NCBI GenBank assembly: GCA_017623685.1
Contig: JAGAOP010000017.1
Location: 1-63,894 of the forward strand
Length of the DNA stretch: 63,894 bases
Direction: 5' to 3'
From: Spirochaetaceae bacterium
Lineage (GTDB): Bacteria > Spirochaetota > Spirochaetia > Treponematales > Treponemataceae
Below the pieces are notes generated by a model. It had not been told where the DNA came from and ran no database searches. It saw only the letters and a list, made by a program, of their open reading frames with translations. The position numbers and the translations under genes were made by a program. Below, one piece after another: positions 8,864 through 17,975 of the stretch. Position 1 is the first letter of the stretch; each line of letters begins with the position of its first letter.

Positions 8864-10729
8864 TTAATCTTCTGCAACCAAAATCAAACTGTCATCCTTG
8901 TTAAAGGTTATTGGCCTATTTTTTTCAGGATTCAAAACTATATCGAAATCCCCATCAGCTTTTACTTTTTTGTAACCGATAGCAATTTCACCATAGCGAA
9001 CTGCCGAAGCAGTAACAGTATAAAAATCCACAGGCACATTGTAAGGTACATAACCTAAAACAGGTTTTATGTACAATTCAGAACCATCTTCTGAAAGCAA
9101 TGTATCTAGAATAACTAACTGTTCTCTTGTTTGTGAAACTTGAGCAGTTATTAGTGCTGTTATATTACTACTAATAACAAAATCTGTAACATTTGTAATT
9201 TGTGCTAACTCTTGATTTTCTACACTTCGCATTTCGCTTGTTACAGAAAATTTTATTCCAGTAGTTCGAGCAATTTCCCTAAGTTGCAATAACAACAACA
9301 AGGTTTTTGAATCAGCTTCGTTATCATCAATTTGTGAATCTGAAAGAATTAATATATTTTTAGGTTTTGATATTAATAGTTGAGATAATTCATCTAAAGC
9401 AAAAATATCTTTTTCGTAGAATTCCAAGGTAAGATTTTTTAGTTCATTTGCACTTGGCAAAGAAATTTCTTCATCTTGAGGCTTAGCAAAGGATACAATT
9501 ATTTTTGAACCTGGAACAGAATAAGAGTCCAATTCCAAAATTATTTGTGGCAACATTTCATTATAGCCCAAAATCAAAGTAGTTTGAGTTTCTTCTTCTA
9601 CTGATTTTTCTTGAGAGAATACAGATGTATTTACTTGAGCTGGTTTTGCAGCTGGAATAGAAACCCCATCATCTTCTGCAATAAGAATTAACTTATCTTC
9701 TTGTTCAACGACTGTATCCATGGCAGGATTTATCATTGGAAGTCCATTTTTTACTAAACCAATAACTGTGGACTTTGAAAAATACATATTTATTTCTGCC
9801 ATTGTTCGACCCTCAAGACCAGGAATCTTTTCTACATAGATTTCGTCTCCAGCATAGCTTAGCAAATCTGTAAATACAGAGGAAAGACCTGGCTGCCTAC
9901 AAGTTTGAGCCATAATACGAGCAATAGAATCTTTAAAGTAGAAAACTTCAATTCTACCATTTCCTGCAATTTTAGCAGATTGAATATTATCTTTATCGAA
10001 GACAAGAGCTGTAATATATGCATTTTTATTGTCGCTTCTATCTAAAAGAGTGGAACAAGCCAGAATTGCTTTTATATTCATAAAATCATCGGTAGCATTT
10101 ACAATTATTGAGCGACAGGTTTCTGGAGAACAAACACTAATGTCATTAAGATTATCCATGCGTCCACTGCGACAAATTATTCGTGTAGTTTTTGTTTCAG
10201 GAATACGCTGATGAATCAAATCTTCCATTTCAGTTTTATCCTGATCGTCCATAATAACCACAACGCTATTTTTTTGGTTTTCGTTAGCGATTACTAGTTC
10301 CCGAAGAATATTTAGTGTGTTTTCGTTAAAACCTAAAATAATTACATGGTTCTTTTCTAAAACAAGGGAATGACCTTTTCGCAAAGACATCATTTTGTCT
10401 TCTAATCCAGCGCTAATTACACCAATTAACATACTTGTAATAAAAAGACCACAAATTGTAACAATAGACATTAGCAAAATGAACATAAAACTGCCTGTAT
10501 CACCTGCTAATGTTCCTGCATCAATAGCATGCATTAAGCTAATCCACATAGAGCCAAGAAAAGATGCTTCTTCTCCATTATTTATAGCTATAACAGCAGA
10601 AATTGCACCAGAAATAACTACCACAATAGCTGTAATAAGAAACAACAGTAAAATCAAGGAAATAGTTCCTTTAGACATTACATTGTCAAACCAATATTTT
10701 ACTCGGTCAGTAAATTTAATCTTCTTCAT
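8864..10729 (-). CDS. CASTOR/POLLUX-like cation channel with two RCK-type domains
   Basis: 621 aa. The N-terminus has a transmembrane helix (about 20-48), a pore-like loop around residues 60-80 with HAIDAGTLAGD (compare the ADAG/ADSG filter of plant CASTOR/POLLUX), and a second helix (80-108). Two cytosolic nucleotide-binding-like regions follow: VIILGFNENTLNILREL (about 129) and TLILGYNEMLPQIILEL (about 387). Bacterial homologues are regarded as ion channels with RCK gating rings; ion specificity cannot be read here. SD TTAGGAG, 5 nt before the ATG. Divergent from lemA across 240 nt holding an inverted repeat, and followed by a strong terminator. Confidence 0.85.
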   Translation of the reverse strand: MKKIKFTDRVKYWFDNVMSKGTISLILLLFLITAIVVVISGAISAVIAINNGEEASFLGSMWISLMHAIDAGTLAGDTGSFMFILLMSIVTICGLFITSMLIGVISAGLEDKMMSLRKGHSLVLEKNHVIILGFNENTLNILRELVIANENQKNSVVVIMDDQDKTEMEDLIHQRIPETKTTRIICRSGRMDNLNDISVCSPETCRSIIVNATDDFMNIKAILACSTLLDRSDNKNAYITALVFDKDNIQSAKIAGNGRIEVFYFKDSIARIMAQTCRQPGLSSVFTDLLSYAGDEIYVEKIPGLEGRTMAEINMYFSKSTVIGLVKNGLPMINPAMDTVVEQEDKLILIAEDDGVSIPAAKPAQVNTSVFSQEKSVEEETQTTLILGYNEMLPQIILELDSYSVPGSKIIVSFAKPQDEEISLPSANELKNLTLEFYEKDIFALDELSQLLISKPKNILILSDSQIDDNEADSKTLLLLLQLREIARTTGIKFSVTSEMRSVENQELAQITNVTDFVISSNITALITAQVSQTREQLVILDTLLSEDGSELYIKPVLGYVPYNVPVDFYTVTASAVRYGEIAIGYKKVKADGDFDIVLNPEKNRPITFNKDDSLILVAED

Positions 10730-10773
10730 AAATTCTCCTAAATATAACCAATATTATTTTTCGCTTTATTTAT

Positions 10774-10796
10774 TAATGCTAATTCGTGAAGCATTA
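10774..10796. promoter_or_regulatory. Inverted repeat in the channel/lemA divergent region
   Basis: TAATGCT (10774-10780) and AGCATTA (10790-10796) form a 7-bp inverted repeat with a 9-nt centre, upstream of the channel start codon (10729). It could be an operator; nothing identifies a regulator. Confidence 0.35.
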
Positions 10797-10887
10797 TTAT
10801 TTTTTGGATGTTAATATTAAATAATATCTTATTATAAAAAATATTACAAGAATCAAAATCTGTTTTATTAGAGCATATAATTTGGAC

Positions 10888-10916
10888 TTGTCGAATACTA
10901 AAAATATGAATATATT
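10888..10916 (+). promoter_or_regulatory. lemA operon promoter
   Basis: TTGTCG (10888-10893), 17-nt spacer, TATATT (10911-10916). Predicted +1 about 10923, leader about 47 nt. Confidence 0.6.
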
Positions 10917-10969
10917 ATTTATTGAACCAAACAAATTTATACACTTTTGTTTTTATTTTGGAGGATCCT

Positions 10970-11581
10970 ATGAATAAAGGCTTAAAAGGATTAATCGTAG
11001 CCATTGGAATTATCCTAGTATTAATTGTTGCAGGTTGTAGTTTTTATACAGGGAACTACAATAAAATGGTAACCTTAGACGAACAGGTTTCAAACAAATG
11101 GGCTCAAGTACAAAACCAATATCAGCGAAGATATGATTTGATTCCTAACTTGGTGGAAACTGTAAAAGGTTACGCATCTCATGAATCACAGGTTTTTACA
11201 GACATAGCTGAAGCACGATCAAAAGTAGGTGGAATAACTCAGCTATCTGCAGCAGACTTAAGCGACCCTGTAAAAGTGCAGCAATTTCAAGCTGCTCAGG
11301 CTTCTTTAGGAGGAGCTTTACAGCGATTGCTTTCAATCACAGAAAATTACCCTGAGCTACAAGCCAACAGCAATTTTCTTGCATTACAGGATGAACTAGA
11401 AGGAACAGAAAATAGAATTACTATAGCAAGACAGGATTATAACGACGCAGTTACAAACTTTAACACAACAATTAGAAGATTCCCACAAAATATTATTGCA
11501 GGAATCAGTGGATTTACGTCAAAAGCTAATTTTTCTGCGGACGTAGCAGCTCAGTCAGCTCCCTCCGTTTCCTTTGACTAA
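10970..11581 (+). CDS. lemA: LemA family membrane-anchored protein
   Basis: 203 aa from the ATG at 10970, which is preceded by a strong GGAGG; an upstream in-frame start (10922) lies at the predicted +1 and is rejected. One N-terminal hydrophobic helix (about 5-25, ending in a possible lipobox IVAGC) is followed by the LemA helical domain: YNKMVTLDEQVSNKWAQVQNQYQRRYDLIPNLV, ENRITIARQDYNDAV and FNTTIRRFPQNIIA. LemA proteins are of unclear function and usually sit with TPM-domain proteins, as here: the next two genes both carry that domain. Confidence 0.92.
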   Translation: MNKGLKGLIVAIGIILVLIVAGCSFYTGNYNKMVTLDEQVSNKWAQVQNQYQRRYDLIPNLVETVKGYASHESQVFTDIAEARSKVGGITQLSAADLSDPVKVQQFQAAQASLGGALQRLLSITENYPELQANSNFLALQDELEGTENRITIARQDYNDAVTNFNTTIRRFPQNIIAGISGFTSKANFSADVAAQSAPSVSFD

Positions 11582-11598
11582 AAAACAGGAATATAGCA

Positions 11599-12309
11599 AT
11601 GAAAAAAAACACAATGCTGAAACGTCTAAAACTTACCGAGGAATCTTTTGAAAAGATTCAACAAGCTGTAAAAAAATCAGAAAGCAAGACATCTGGAGAA
11701 ATAGCAGTGGCGGTAGTTGCAGAAAGTGCAAGTTACTCTGTTTACGAATTGTTTTTTTCTTTGCTAATGGGAGTTTTGCTTTTTGGAATATTGCTACCTT
11801 TTTCAAACAAAATAGAAGAAGCTTTTATTCACTTATTTTGGGCATCCTCTTTTTGGCATCTGCCTGCATTTTTTGGAATAAGCTGCTTTGGATTTACAGC
11901 AATTATGTTTTGGGTAATGAATATCCCTGCCATCGACAGAATTATTATTCCTAACGCAGTCAAAAAGAAAACTGTATACAACCGAGCTTTAAGACATTTT
12001 GTAGAAAGTGGGGTTTATTCCACAAGCAGTCGTTCCGGAATACTGATTTTTGTTTCTTTCATGGAACAAGAGGTTAGAATCATTGCAGATAGTGGCATAA
12101 ACCAAAAAATCTCCCCTGAATTATGGAATCTAATTGCCTCGGATTTGGCAGAAGGGCTGGGAACGTCTGATGCCACCAATGCTTTTATTAGAACCATTGA
12201 TAGATGTGGCGAATTGTTACAAGAATTTTTCCCACTAGAAGAAGGTTCTAAAAACTCAGATGAATTACCTAATGGGCTTGTTATCTTGGAGGAAGAAGAA
12301 TGGCTATAA
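11599..12309 (+). CDS. TPM-domain protein with two membrane helices
   Basis: 236 aa. The N-terminal ~45 residues (KIQQAVKKSESKTSGEIAVAVV) begin a TPM_phosphatase-type domain that is interrupted by two transmembrane helices (about 50-75 and 92-118) and resumes with RALRHFVESGVYSTSSRSGILIFVSFMEQEVRIIADSGI. This split organisation is known from the DUF2207/TPM proteins found beside lemA. It likely acts at the inner membrane with LemA. The last 10 nt overlap the next gene, showing translational coupling. Confidence 0.85.
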   Translation: MKKNTMLKRLKLTEESFEKIQQAVKKSESKTSGEIAVAVVAESASYSVYELFFSLLMGVLLFGILLPFSNKIEEAFIHLFWASSFWHLPAFFGISCFGFTAIMFWVMNIPAIDRIIIPNAVKKKTVYNRALRHFVESGVYSTSSRSGILIFVSFMEQEVRIIADSGINQKISPELWNLIASDLAEGLGTSDATNAFIRTIDRCGELLQEFFPLEEGSKNSDELPNGLVILEEEEWL

Positions 12310-13088
12310 AAACAAAAGTTATTTTATTTTGTGTAGCAGCATTAATATTTGCTACTCCTGTCTTTTCTTTAGACATTCCAGCTTTTACAGGACCTGTAAT
12401 TGATCAAGCCCAAATTTTATCTAACAGCGAAAAAGTGGAACTAGAAAATTATTTATTAACTCTTCACCAAGAAACAGGAATTCAACTGGCAGTGCTTACA
12501 ATTCCTTCTCTAGATGAAGAAGATATAGAAAGCTATGGTCTAAAAGTTGCACGCAGTTGGGAACTTGGGAGCAAAGAAACTAACAGTGGTGGATTATTAT
12601 TAGTTTCGTTAAAAGAAAGAGAAATTCGTATAGAAGTTGGATATGGTCTAGAACCTACACTTACAGATACAAAATGTGGATTAATTATACGAAATGTTAT
12701 AACTCCATATTTTAGAAATGGAGATTATGGCACAGGCATTATTCAAGGAATAAAAAACATGGCTGGAATCGTTACCAGTGACGAAACATTAATCGATAAA
12801 TCTGTAGCAAAGGGCAAAGACTCAAAAAACGAAGCCGCCATAGTTTCTGTTACATTTTTTGGAGTTTACCTTACAATCATTATGATAATAATTATGAATT
12901 CTAAAAAACGAAATAAATCTAGTAAAAAACCTATAATTTCTGCTATGCCCAGTTTTGGAAATACTGGCTCATCTTTTAAAAACTTTTCTAACAGAAGCGG
13001 CGGCTTCGGTGGAGGTTTTGGCGGTGGCAGTTTTAGAGGCGGTGGTGGCGGAAGTTTTGGTGGTGGCGGTGCTTCTGGAAAATGGTAA
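12300..13088 (+). CDS. TPM-domain protein, YgcG type, with glycine-rich tail
   Basis: 262 aa. Signal peptide (residues 1-23, ends TPVFSLD), TPM_phosphatase domain (about 25-160: FTGPVIDQAQILSNSEKVELENYL, EIRIEVGYGLEPTLTD, RNVITPYFRNGDYGTGI), one transmembrane helix (about 180-200), then a C-terminal tail of about 45 residues that is mostly Gly, Ser and Phe and ends GGGGASGKW. This is the standard architecture of YgcG proteins encoded with LemA. SD GGAGG lies within the preceding gene; starts overlap by 10 nt. The operon ends at the hairpin 13133-13163. Confidence 0.9.
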   Translation: MAIKTKVILFCVAALIFATPVFSLDIPAFTGPVIDQAQILSNSEKVELENYLLTLHQETGIQLAVLTIPSLDEEDIESYGLKVARSWELGSKETNSGGLLLVSLKEREIRIEVGYGLEPTLTDTKCGLIIRNVITPYFRNGDYGTGIIQGIKNMAGIVTSDETLIDKSVAKGKDSKNEAAIVSVTFFGVYLTIIMIIIMNSKKRNKSSKKPIISAMPSFGNTGSSFKNFSNRSGGFGGGFGGGSFRGGGGGSFGGGGASGKW

Positions 13089-13132
13089 AACCCCTTATCC
13101 TACCCTTTAACTTTTTTTCTTGTTAAAACATA

Positions 13133-13163
13133 TACTTGTATTGAAAAACAATACAAGTATTTT
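13133..13163 (+). terminator. Terminator of the lemA operon
   Basis: TACTTGTATTG (13133-13143) pairs with CAATACAAGTA (13149-13159) around AAAAA, followed by TTTT. 45 nt after the last stop codon. Confidence 0.7.
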
Positions 13164-13298
13164 ACAGAGGTCTTAACTAGAAAAAGAACCTTTAATAATA
13201 CAAAAGATTAATAATAATTCACAATTTTCAAAAAATTTGAGATATTAGAATTTTTTTTTCTCGTTCTAAAATAACTACACAATGGCTAATTTTTACCC

Positions 13299-13327
13299 TT
13301 GTGTTTTGTCGATACCGATGGTATACT
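13299..13327 (+). promoter_or_regulatory. Promoter of EAL-domain gene
   Basis: TTGTGT (13299-13304), 17-nt spacer, TATACT (13322-13327) with extended TGG. Predicted +1 about 13334 and ATG at 13343 leave only 9 nt of leader and no Shine-Dalgarno. Confidence 0.65.
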
Positions 13328-13342
13328 AGATATGGTGTAGTT

Positions 13343-15640
13343 ATGGATAAAAAACTATTATACAACAAAAAATCACGTCATTTTATTATTCCTCTAGTGA
13401 TAGCTTTTTTCGCTATCTTAATCAGTATTTTTGTATTTTATGGGATTTATCTAAAGAGCATAAATTCTATTTTTGCAGATAGCAACACAAAACAAATAAG
13501 CGAATATTCTTCTCAAGCTGTCACTATTGTGGAAGAAAGGTTGAAAAACAACTTTTCTGCCTTAGAGCAGTTAAGTTCTGTTTTCTACGATTCTGAAAAT
13601 CTTTTTTCTGATACAGTGGTTACTTATATGAAGAAAAAAGTTGAAGATTTTAATTCCCTACGATTAGACATTATTTTACCTAATGGGGAAGCCATAGTTT
13701 TTGAAAAAAACGGTAACGTTAGAACAGATATTAATCTTGGTATTAGAGATTATTTTAAAACTTCAATGACAGGGAAAAACGCAGTTGAATTTCTAGAATC
13801 ATCTCTTGTAGATCAGCAGCAAGTTTTTATTTGCAGTGTACCAATTTATTATCATGATAAAATATCTGGCGTTCTTTTAGGAGCCTACGATACAGCTTCT
13901 TTAGAAGAAATGATTGTAAAAAATGGACCAAATGATACAGATTTTTCATTTATGGTTACAAAAGAAGGTCGCTTAATTACAGGAAAAGAACACGAAGCCT
14001 TACAAACTATTGATTCCAACTTTTTCAACGCATTAACTGAAAAAAACTTTTTATCTAAAGAAGCATACGAAAGTTTTTTTAACAACATAAACACACGAAA
14101 GAAAGGGTTTTCATCCATAACTTTAGGAAACGATTCTTTTTACTTTGCTTATAACCCTCTTTCTTTTAATGAATGTTATTTGTTTACCATGATTCCTACA
14201 ACAGCCTTTACCTTTGCAATAAAACACTTTAATTTGCTCACATCTATTTTATGCATTATCGAAGTGATTTTTTTTGTTTTCTTAGCTGTTTTCTTCTTAC
14301 TTGTATTCCGAAAAAACCGAAATGATTTGTACGACCTTGCTTTTAAAGATAGCATAACTGGTGGTGGAAACAATGCATGGTTCCAGTATGAAGCTGAAAA
14401 GATATTAAAAAACAATCCAAACGAACAATATGCTTTAGTTATGTTGGATATTGATAATCTAAAATTGCTTAATGATACTTATGGCTACGAAGCAGGAAAC
14501 CACGTACTTGAGTATGTTTACAATTTTATAATTAATATTTTAGTTTCCAATGAAATTGCAGCTCGTTCTATGCAAGATGATTTTATAATGTTGCTTAAAC
14601 ACCATTCTGATGAAGTGTTAAAAGAACGATTAGATATGTTGGCGTCTAAACTAAATACCTACAATATGGCTGCCATTGGAACAAATAAAAAATATGTTAT
14701 TTCAATATCTGTGGGTATCTATCAAATTGAAGATTCAACAATGGATATGCTTTCAATGCAAGATAGAACTTATATGGCATTGAATTGTGCAAAAAAAATG
14801 CAAGGTAGTTTAATGCGATATGCATTCTTCCATGAGCAAGATAGACTTAGACTTCACGAAGAAAAACGAATTGAAAACCGTATGGAAGAAGCTTTAGCCA
14901 ACAATGAATTTGTTGTATATGTTCAACCAAAATATAACATTTACACAAATCAAGTTAGCGGAGCAGAAGCCCTTGTTCGTTGGTTAGACCCTAGCAGAGG
15001 AATGGTTCCACCTGATAGATTTATTCCACTTTTTGAACGAAACGGATTTATTTTTAAGATTGACCTTTATGTTTTTGAACAAGTGTGTAAAATGTTGCGT
15101 TCAGAATTGGACAAAGGGCTTGAACCTTACACTGTATCTGTAAACCTTTCAAGAGCTTACCTTACAAGAAAGGGATTTTTGGACGAATTTAAAGCAATTT
15201 GCTTAAGATACAATATTCCTCCAAAGTACTTGGAACTTGAATTAACTGAAACTATTGTATTTGAAAACATGAATCTTTTGTTAAATGTTATTCAAGAAAT
15301 GCATGACTTTGGTTTTACTTGTTCACTTGACGATTTTGGAAGCGGTTATTCTTCTCTTAACATTCTAAAATCTGTTCCTGTAGATGTATTAAAACTGGAC
15401 AAAGAATTCTTTTCTGACCCAGATAAGGCTGAGCCACGAGGCACATCTGTAATTGAAAGTGTAATTGAATTGGCACAAAAGTTGAAGATGAAAACTGTTT
15501 CTGAAGGTGTAGAACAAGAGTGGCAAGTTGATTTACTTAGAAAAGCAAAATGCGATATGGTTCAGGGTTATATTTATTCAAAACCCGTCCCCATATCTGA
15601 TTACGAAAAACTTGCTTTTAGTTCAAAACAAGTTATCTAA
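13343..15640 (+). CDS. Membrane c-di-GMP phosphodiesterase (dCache-like sensor, degenerate GGDEF, EAL)
   Basis: 765 aa from ATG 13343. Transmembrane helix about 14-38, extracytoplasmic Cache-like sensor about 40-265, second helix about 270-305, GGDEF-like domain about 320-470, EAL domain about 495-760. The GGDEF signature is replaced by MQDDF, so diguanylate cyclase activity is unlikely. The EAL domain keeps AEALVRW, NLSR, ELELTET, DDFGSGYSSL, KLDKEF, EGVE and QGY, so c-di-GMP hydrolysis is expected. An upstream in-frame start at 13301 lies inside the promoter and is rejected. Its stop codon is separated from the convergent purD stop by one nucleotide. Confidence 0.92.
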   Translation: MDKKLLYNKKSRHFIIPLVIAFFAILISIFVFYGIYLKSINSIFADSNTKQISEYSSQAVTIVEERLKNNFSALEQLSSVFYDSENLFSDTVVTYMKKKVEDFNSLRLDIILPNGEAIVFEKNGNVRTDINLGIRDYFKTSMTGKNAVEFLESSLVDQQQVFICSVPIYYHDKISGVLLGAYDTASLEEMIVKNGPNDTDFSFMVTKEGRLITGKEHEALQTIDSNFFNALTEKNFLSKEAYESFFNNINTRKKGFSSITLGNDSFYFAYNPLSFNECYLFTMIPTTAFTFAIKHFNLLTSILCIIEVIFFVFLAVFFLLVFRKNRNDLYDLAFKDSITGGGNNAWFQYEAEKILKNNPNEQYALVMLDIDNLKLLNDTYGYEAGNHVLEYVYNFIINILVSNEIAARSMQDDFIMLLKHHSDEVLKERLDMLASKLNTYNMAAIGTNKKYVISISVGIYQIEDSTMDMLSMQDRTYMALNCAKKMQGSLMRYAFFHEQDRLRLHEEKRIENRMEEALANNEFVVYVQPKYNIYTNQVSGAEALVRWLDPSRGMVPPDRFIPLFERNGFIFKIDLYVFEQVCKMLRSELDKGLEPYTVSVNLSRAYLTRKGFLDEFKAICLRYNIPPKYLELELTETIVFENMNLLLNVIQEMHDFGFTCSLDDFGSGYSSLNILKSVPVDVLKLDKEFFSDPDKAEPRGTSVIESVIELAQKLKMKTVSEGVEQEWQVDLLRKAKCDMVQGYIYSKPVPISDYEKLAFSSKQVI

Positions 15641-15641
15641 G

Positions 15642-16985
15642 TTATAATTGGCCAGATTCAGCAGCACCAGGTAGCCCAATATCTTTTCTGTAAAAGGCTC
15701 CATCAAAAGAAACTTGAGAAACAACGTCATAGGCTGCTTCTCTGGCTTTTTTTGCACTAGAACCAAAGGCGGAAACAGCTAAAACTCTACCACCACTGGT
15801 TATTAGCCCGTTATATTGCCCCCGTCTGTCCACTGAAGCTCCTGCAATAAAAATCTTTACTTCATTTTTTGTGTCTTTTGGTAAAGATATTGGTACTCCA
15901 CGTTTGTATTTTAAAGGGTACCCGCCAGAAACAACTACTGGAGCACACACATATCCTTTTTTCCATTTTGGTTCAAAGGTATTCAGTGTACCATCTATTA
16001 TAGATTTGCACAAATCTGAAAAATCAAAATCCATTAGAGGTAGCACAGCTTGTGTTTCAGGGTCACCAAGGCGCACATTATATTCTAATAATTTTGGACC
16101 TTTGGATGTAAGCATGATTCCAAAGAAAATAAAACCTCGGTAATCCATTTTTCTGTCTATTAAACCTTTTAATGTAGGTTCAAGAATATTTTTTTGGAAT
16201 TCATCTAATTGTTTTTTATTAACATCATCTAGAGGTGCTATAGCTCCCATTCCACCGGTATTTGGTCCCTTTGCCCCATCTAAAAGTCGCTTATGATCTC
16301 TTGCTGGAACAAAAGGCAAAATACAAGCTGTGCCATTTTGAATTGTATCTGGACTTACGGAAACAGCAGACAATATGGAAATTTCCGTTCCTTGTAAATA
16401 TTCTTCGATTACAATTTTTGTGCCTGCATTACCAAGATTTTTTGAAACCATAAAATCATCAACTGCTTTTATAGCATCTTCTGTTGTGGCAGCAACAACC
16501 ACCCCTTTACCTGCAGCAAGTCCGTCAGCTTTAACAACGACAGGGGCCCCTTTTTCTTTAATATAATCTTTGGCTTCTAAAGCATCTGTAAAAGTTTTGC
16601 TTTCTGCACAAGCCACTCCATATTGAACCATAAATTCTTTTGCAAAATCTTTGCTTGCTTCAAGATTTGCAGCTTCTTTTTTAGGTCCAACTACAGGAAT
16701 ATTGTTTTCCCACAATGTATCTGATACACCTAAGGCAAGTGGGTCTTCTGGACCAACTACAACTAAATCGCAACCTTCATGTTTTGCAATTTCACAATAA
16801 GAATCTTTTTCTTTTACATCTTTTAGATATTCACACAAAGAAGGAACAATGTTACGACATTTTTCTTCTACGTCTGTGCCACCATTACCGGGGACACAAA
16901 TTACTTCTTTTACCTTGGAGCTTTTTGCTAAAGCCCAACTAATTACATGCTCTCGACCACCGGAGCCAATTACCATAACTTTCAT
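15642..16985 (-). CDS. purD: Phosphoribosylamine--glycine ligase (GAR synthetase)
   Basis: 447 aa, usual length ~420-430. ATP-grasp enzyme of purine synthesis, joining phosphoribosylamine and glycine. Motifs: VMVIGSGGREHVISWALAKS at the N-terminus, VVVGPEDPLALGVSD, VVKADGLAAGKGVVVA (about 152), GPNTGGMGAIAPL (about 255) and LEYNVRLGDPETQAVLPL (about 308). It is preceded by TTGAAA-16-TAATAT and only 7 nt separate the -10 box from the ATG, with no Shine-Dalgarno, so a leaderless mRNA is predicted. No other pur gene is adjacent. Confidence 0.95.
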   Translation of the reverse strand: MKVMVIGSGGREHVISWALAKSSKVKEVICVPGNGGTDVEEKCRNIVPSLCEYLKDVKEKDSYCEIAKHEGCDLVVVGPEDPLALGVSDTLWENNIPVVGPKKEAANLEASKDFAKEFMVQYGVACAESKTFTDALEAKDYIKEKGAPVVVKADGLAAGKGVVVAATTEDAIKAVDDFMVSKNLGNAGTKIVIEEYLQGTEISILSAVSVSPDTIQNGTACILPFVPARDHKRLLDGAKGPNTGGMGAIAPLDDVNKKQLDEFQKNILEPTLKGLIDRKMDYRGFIFFGIMLTSKGPKLLEYNVRLGDPETQAVLPLMDFDFSDLCKSIIDGTLNTFEPKWKKGYVCAPVVVSGGYPLKYKRGVPISLPKDTKNEVKIFIAGASVDRRGQYNGLITSGGRVLAVSAFGSSAKKAREAAYDVVSQVSFDGAFYRKDIGLPGAAESGQL

Positions 16986-16992
16986 ATATTAA

Positions 16993-17020
16993 ATATTACA
17001 TATTGCAGTTTTTTTTTCAA
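16993..17020 (-). promoter_or_regulatory. purD promoter, predicted leaderless
   Basis: Minus strand TTGAAA (17020-17015), 16-nt spacer, TAATAT (16998-16993); purD ATG begins at 16985, 7 nt further on. Confidence 0.7.
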
Positions 17021-17062
17021 GGAGCAAAAGCCCATGAAACCAACATAGTTTTTGTTGCCCGT

Positions 17063-17096
17063 AAAAAAACCCCACCAGAAAAATTCTAGCGGGGTT
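17063..17096 (-). terminator. Terminator of lipoprotein gene 17119-17868
   Basis: Minus strand AACCCCGC (17096-17089) pairs with GTGGGGTT (17075-17068), extendable to about 13 bp with G-T pairs, then TTTTT. It insulates purD from the lipoprotein gene. Confidence 0.85.
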
Positions 17097-17118
17097 AATT
17101 TAACACCTAAAAAGTGAA

Positions 17119-17868
17119 TTATTCGGCTGATAATGATGTTGGAGCTGGCTTAGAGTCAACAACTGTGTATCTGTTTGTTGTTTTTGTAGCTGTTCCAGTT
17201 CCTGTATCACCAGGGAAAACCATACCATAGCATCCAATTCCACCTGGAGCTGCTGGATCTGCGTCTGTATCATATGTTGAAAGGGCAAGACCATTAGCAA
17301 CAATAACAGGCAAATTATCTTTTGTTGCACCAAGAGAAACAGTGAATTTTCCATCTTCGTCGATATCAACAGAAGCATAAACTGTCATTGATCCATCACT
17401 TCCCATAACAGGAGCCTGAGCAGTGTCAAAAGCAGCAGTTGCTTTAATTGAAGTTACATCGCTTGCATCAAGATTTTCAGCACCACTAGCAGCACTTAAT
17501 ACTTCAGGATCTACACCCTTGTGGTAATCTAAGTAATATCCAGGACCATCAAGAGAATCAAAAGAACCAACACCTAGAATAAAATAATCAACTAAGTCAG
17601 AATCTTCAGCATTTTTGTTCATACCAAAAATTAATCCTGCACGTGATTTTTCAGGGTTGCTAATTGTCATCTTAACTTTTGCATAAGTTACTTTCTTTGA
17701 TGTTCCAAATTGTTCATAAAAGCGAAGATAATTTACTGTGTTATTTTCTTTTTCCCAAGTTTTATCGTACTTACTACCAGAAACATCTTCATCGCCGGAA
17801 CTCATTCCACATCCAACTACAAACAAAGCCAAAAGGACAACAAGTCCTCCCAATAAGATTTTCTTCAT
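17119..17868 (-). CDS. Lipoprotein of unknown function
   Basis: 249 aa. Lipoprotein signal: KKILLGGLVVLLALFVVGC with Cys20. The mature part is rich in Gly, Ser, Asp and aromatic residues and looks beta-rich (YAKVKMTISNPEKSRAGLIFGMN, MTVYASVDIDEDGKFTVSLG); it may be a carbohydrate-binding-like or beta-sandwich domain but I recognise no family. Strong SD AGGAGG. Promoter TTGACT-17-TAAAAT with an 18-bp palindrome over the predicted +1, divergent from a small XRE regulator, which probably controls it. Own terminator at 17063-17096. Confidence 0.8.
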   Translation of the reverse strand: MKKILLGGLVVLLALFVVGCGMSSGDEDVSGSKYDKTWEKENNTVNYLRFYEQFGTSKKVTYAKVKMTISNPEKSRAGLIFGMNKNAEDSDLVDYFILGVGSFDSLDGPGYYLDYHKGVDPEVLSAASGAENLDASDVTSIKATAAFDTAQAPVMGSDGSMTVYASVDIDEDGKFTVSLGATKDNLPVIVANGLALSTYDTDADPAAPGGIGCYGMVFPGDTGTGTATKTTNRYTVVDSKPAPTSLSAE

Positions 17869-17889
17869 GAATAAACCTCCTAAAGTTTC

Positions 17890-17941
17890 ATTAGTAAATC
17901 TACTAATTTAATATTTTATACGTATATCTAAGTATAGTCAA
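17890..17941 (-). promoter_or_regulatory. Lipoprotein promoter with operator-like palindromes
   Basis: Minus strand TTGACT (17941-17936), 17-nt spacer, TAAAAT (17918-17913), +1 about 17906. The perfect inverted repeat ATTAGTA-AATC-TACTAAT (17890-17907) overlaps +1, and TATACGTATA (17917-17926) lies between -35 and -10. Both are good candidate sites for the divergently encoded XRE protein. Confidence 0.55.
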
Positions 17942-17963
17942 GCATATAAAATGTAAATTTGCG

Positions 17964-17969
17964 TATTAT
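17964..17969 (+). promoter_or_regulatory. -10 box of the xre gene, predicted leaderless
   Basis: TATTAT at 17964-17969, with the ATG beginning at 17976, exactly the expected +1 position. No Shine-Dalgarno and only a weak -35. Confidence 0.5.
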
Positions 17970-17975
17970 GATTAT

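Noticed and set aside
10922..10969. Upstream start for lemA
   Set aside because: It coincides with the predicted transcription start and has no ribosome binding site; ATG 10970 follows GGAGG.
13301..13342. Upstream start for the EAL gene
   Set aside because: The extra codons overlap the -35/-10 region; ATG 13343 is the first usable start after the predicted +1.
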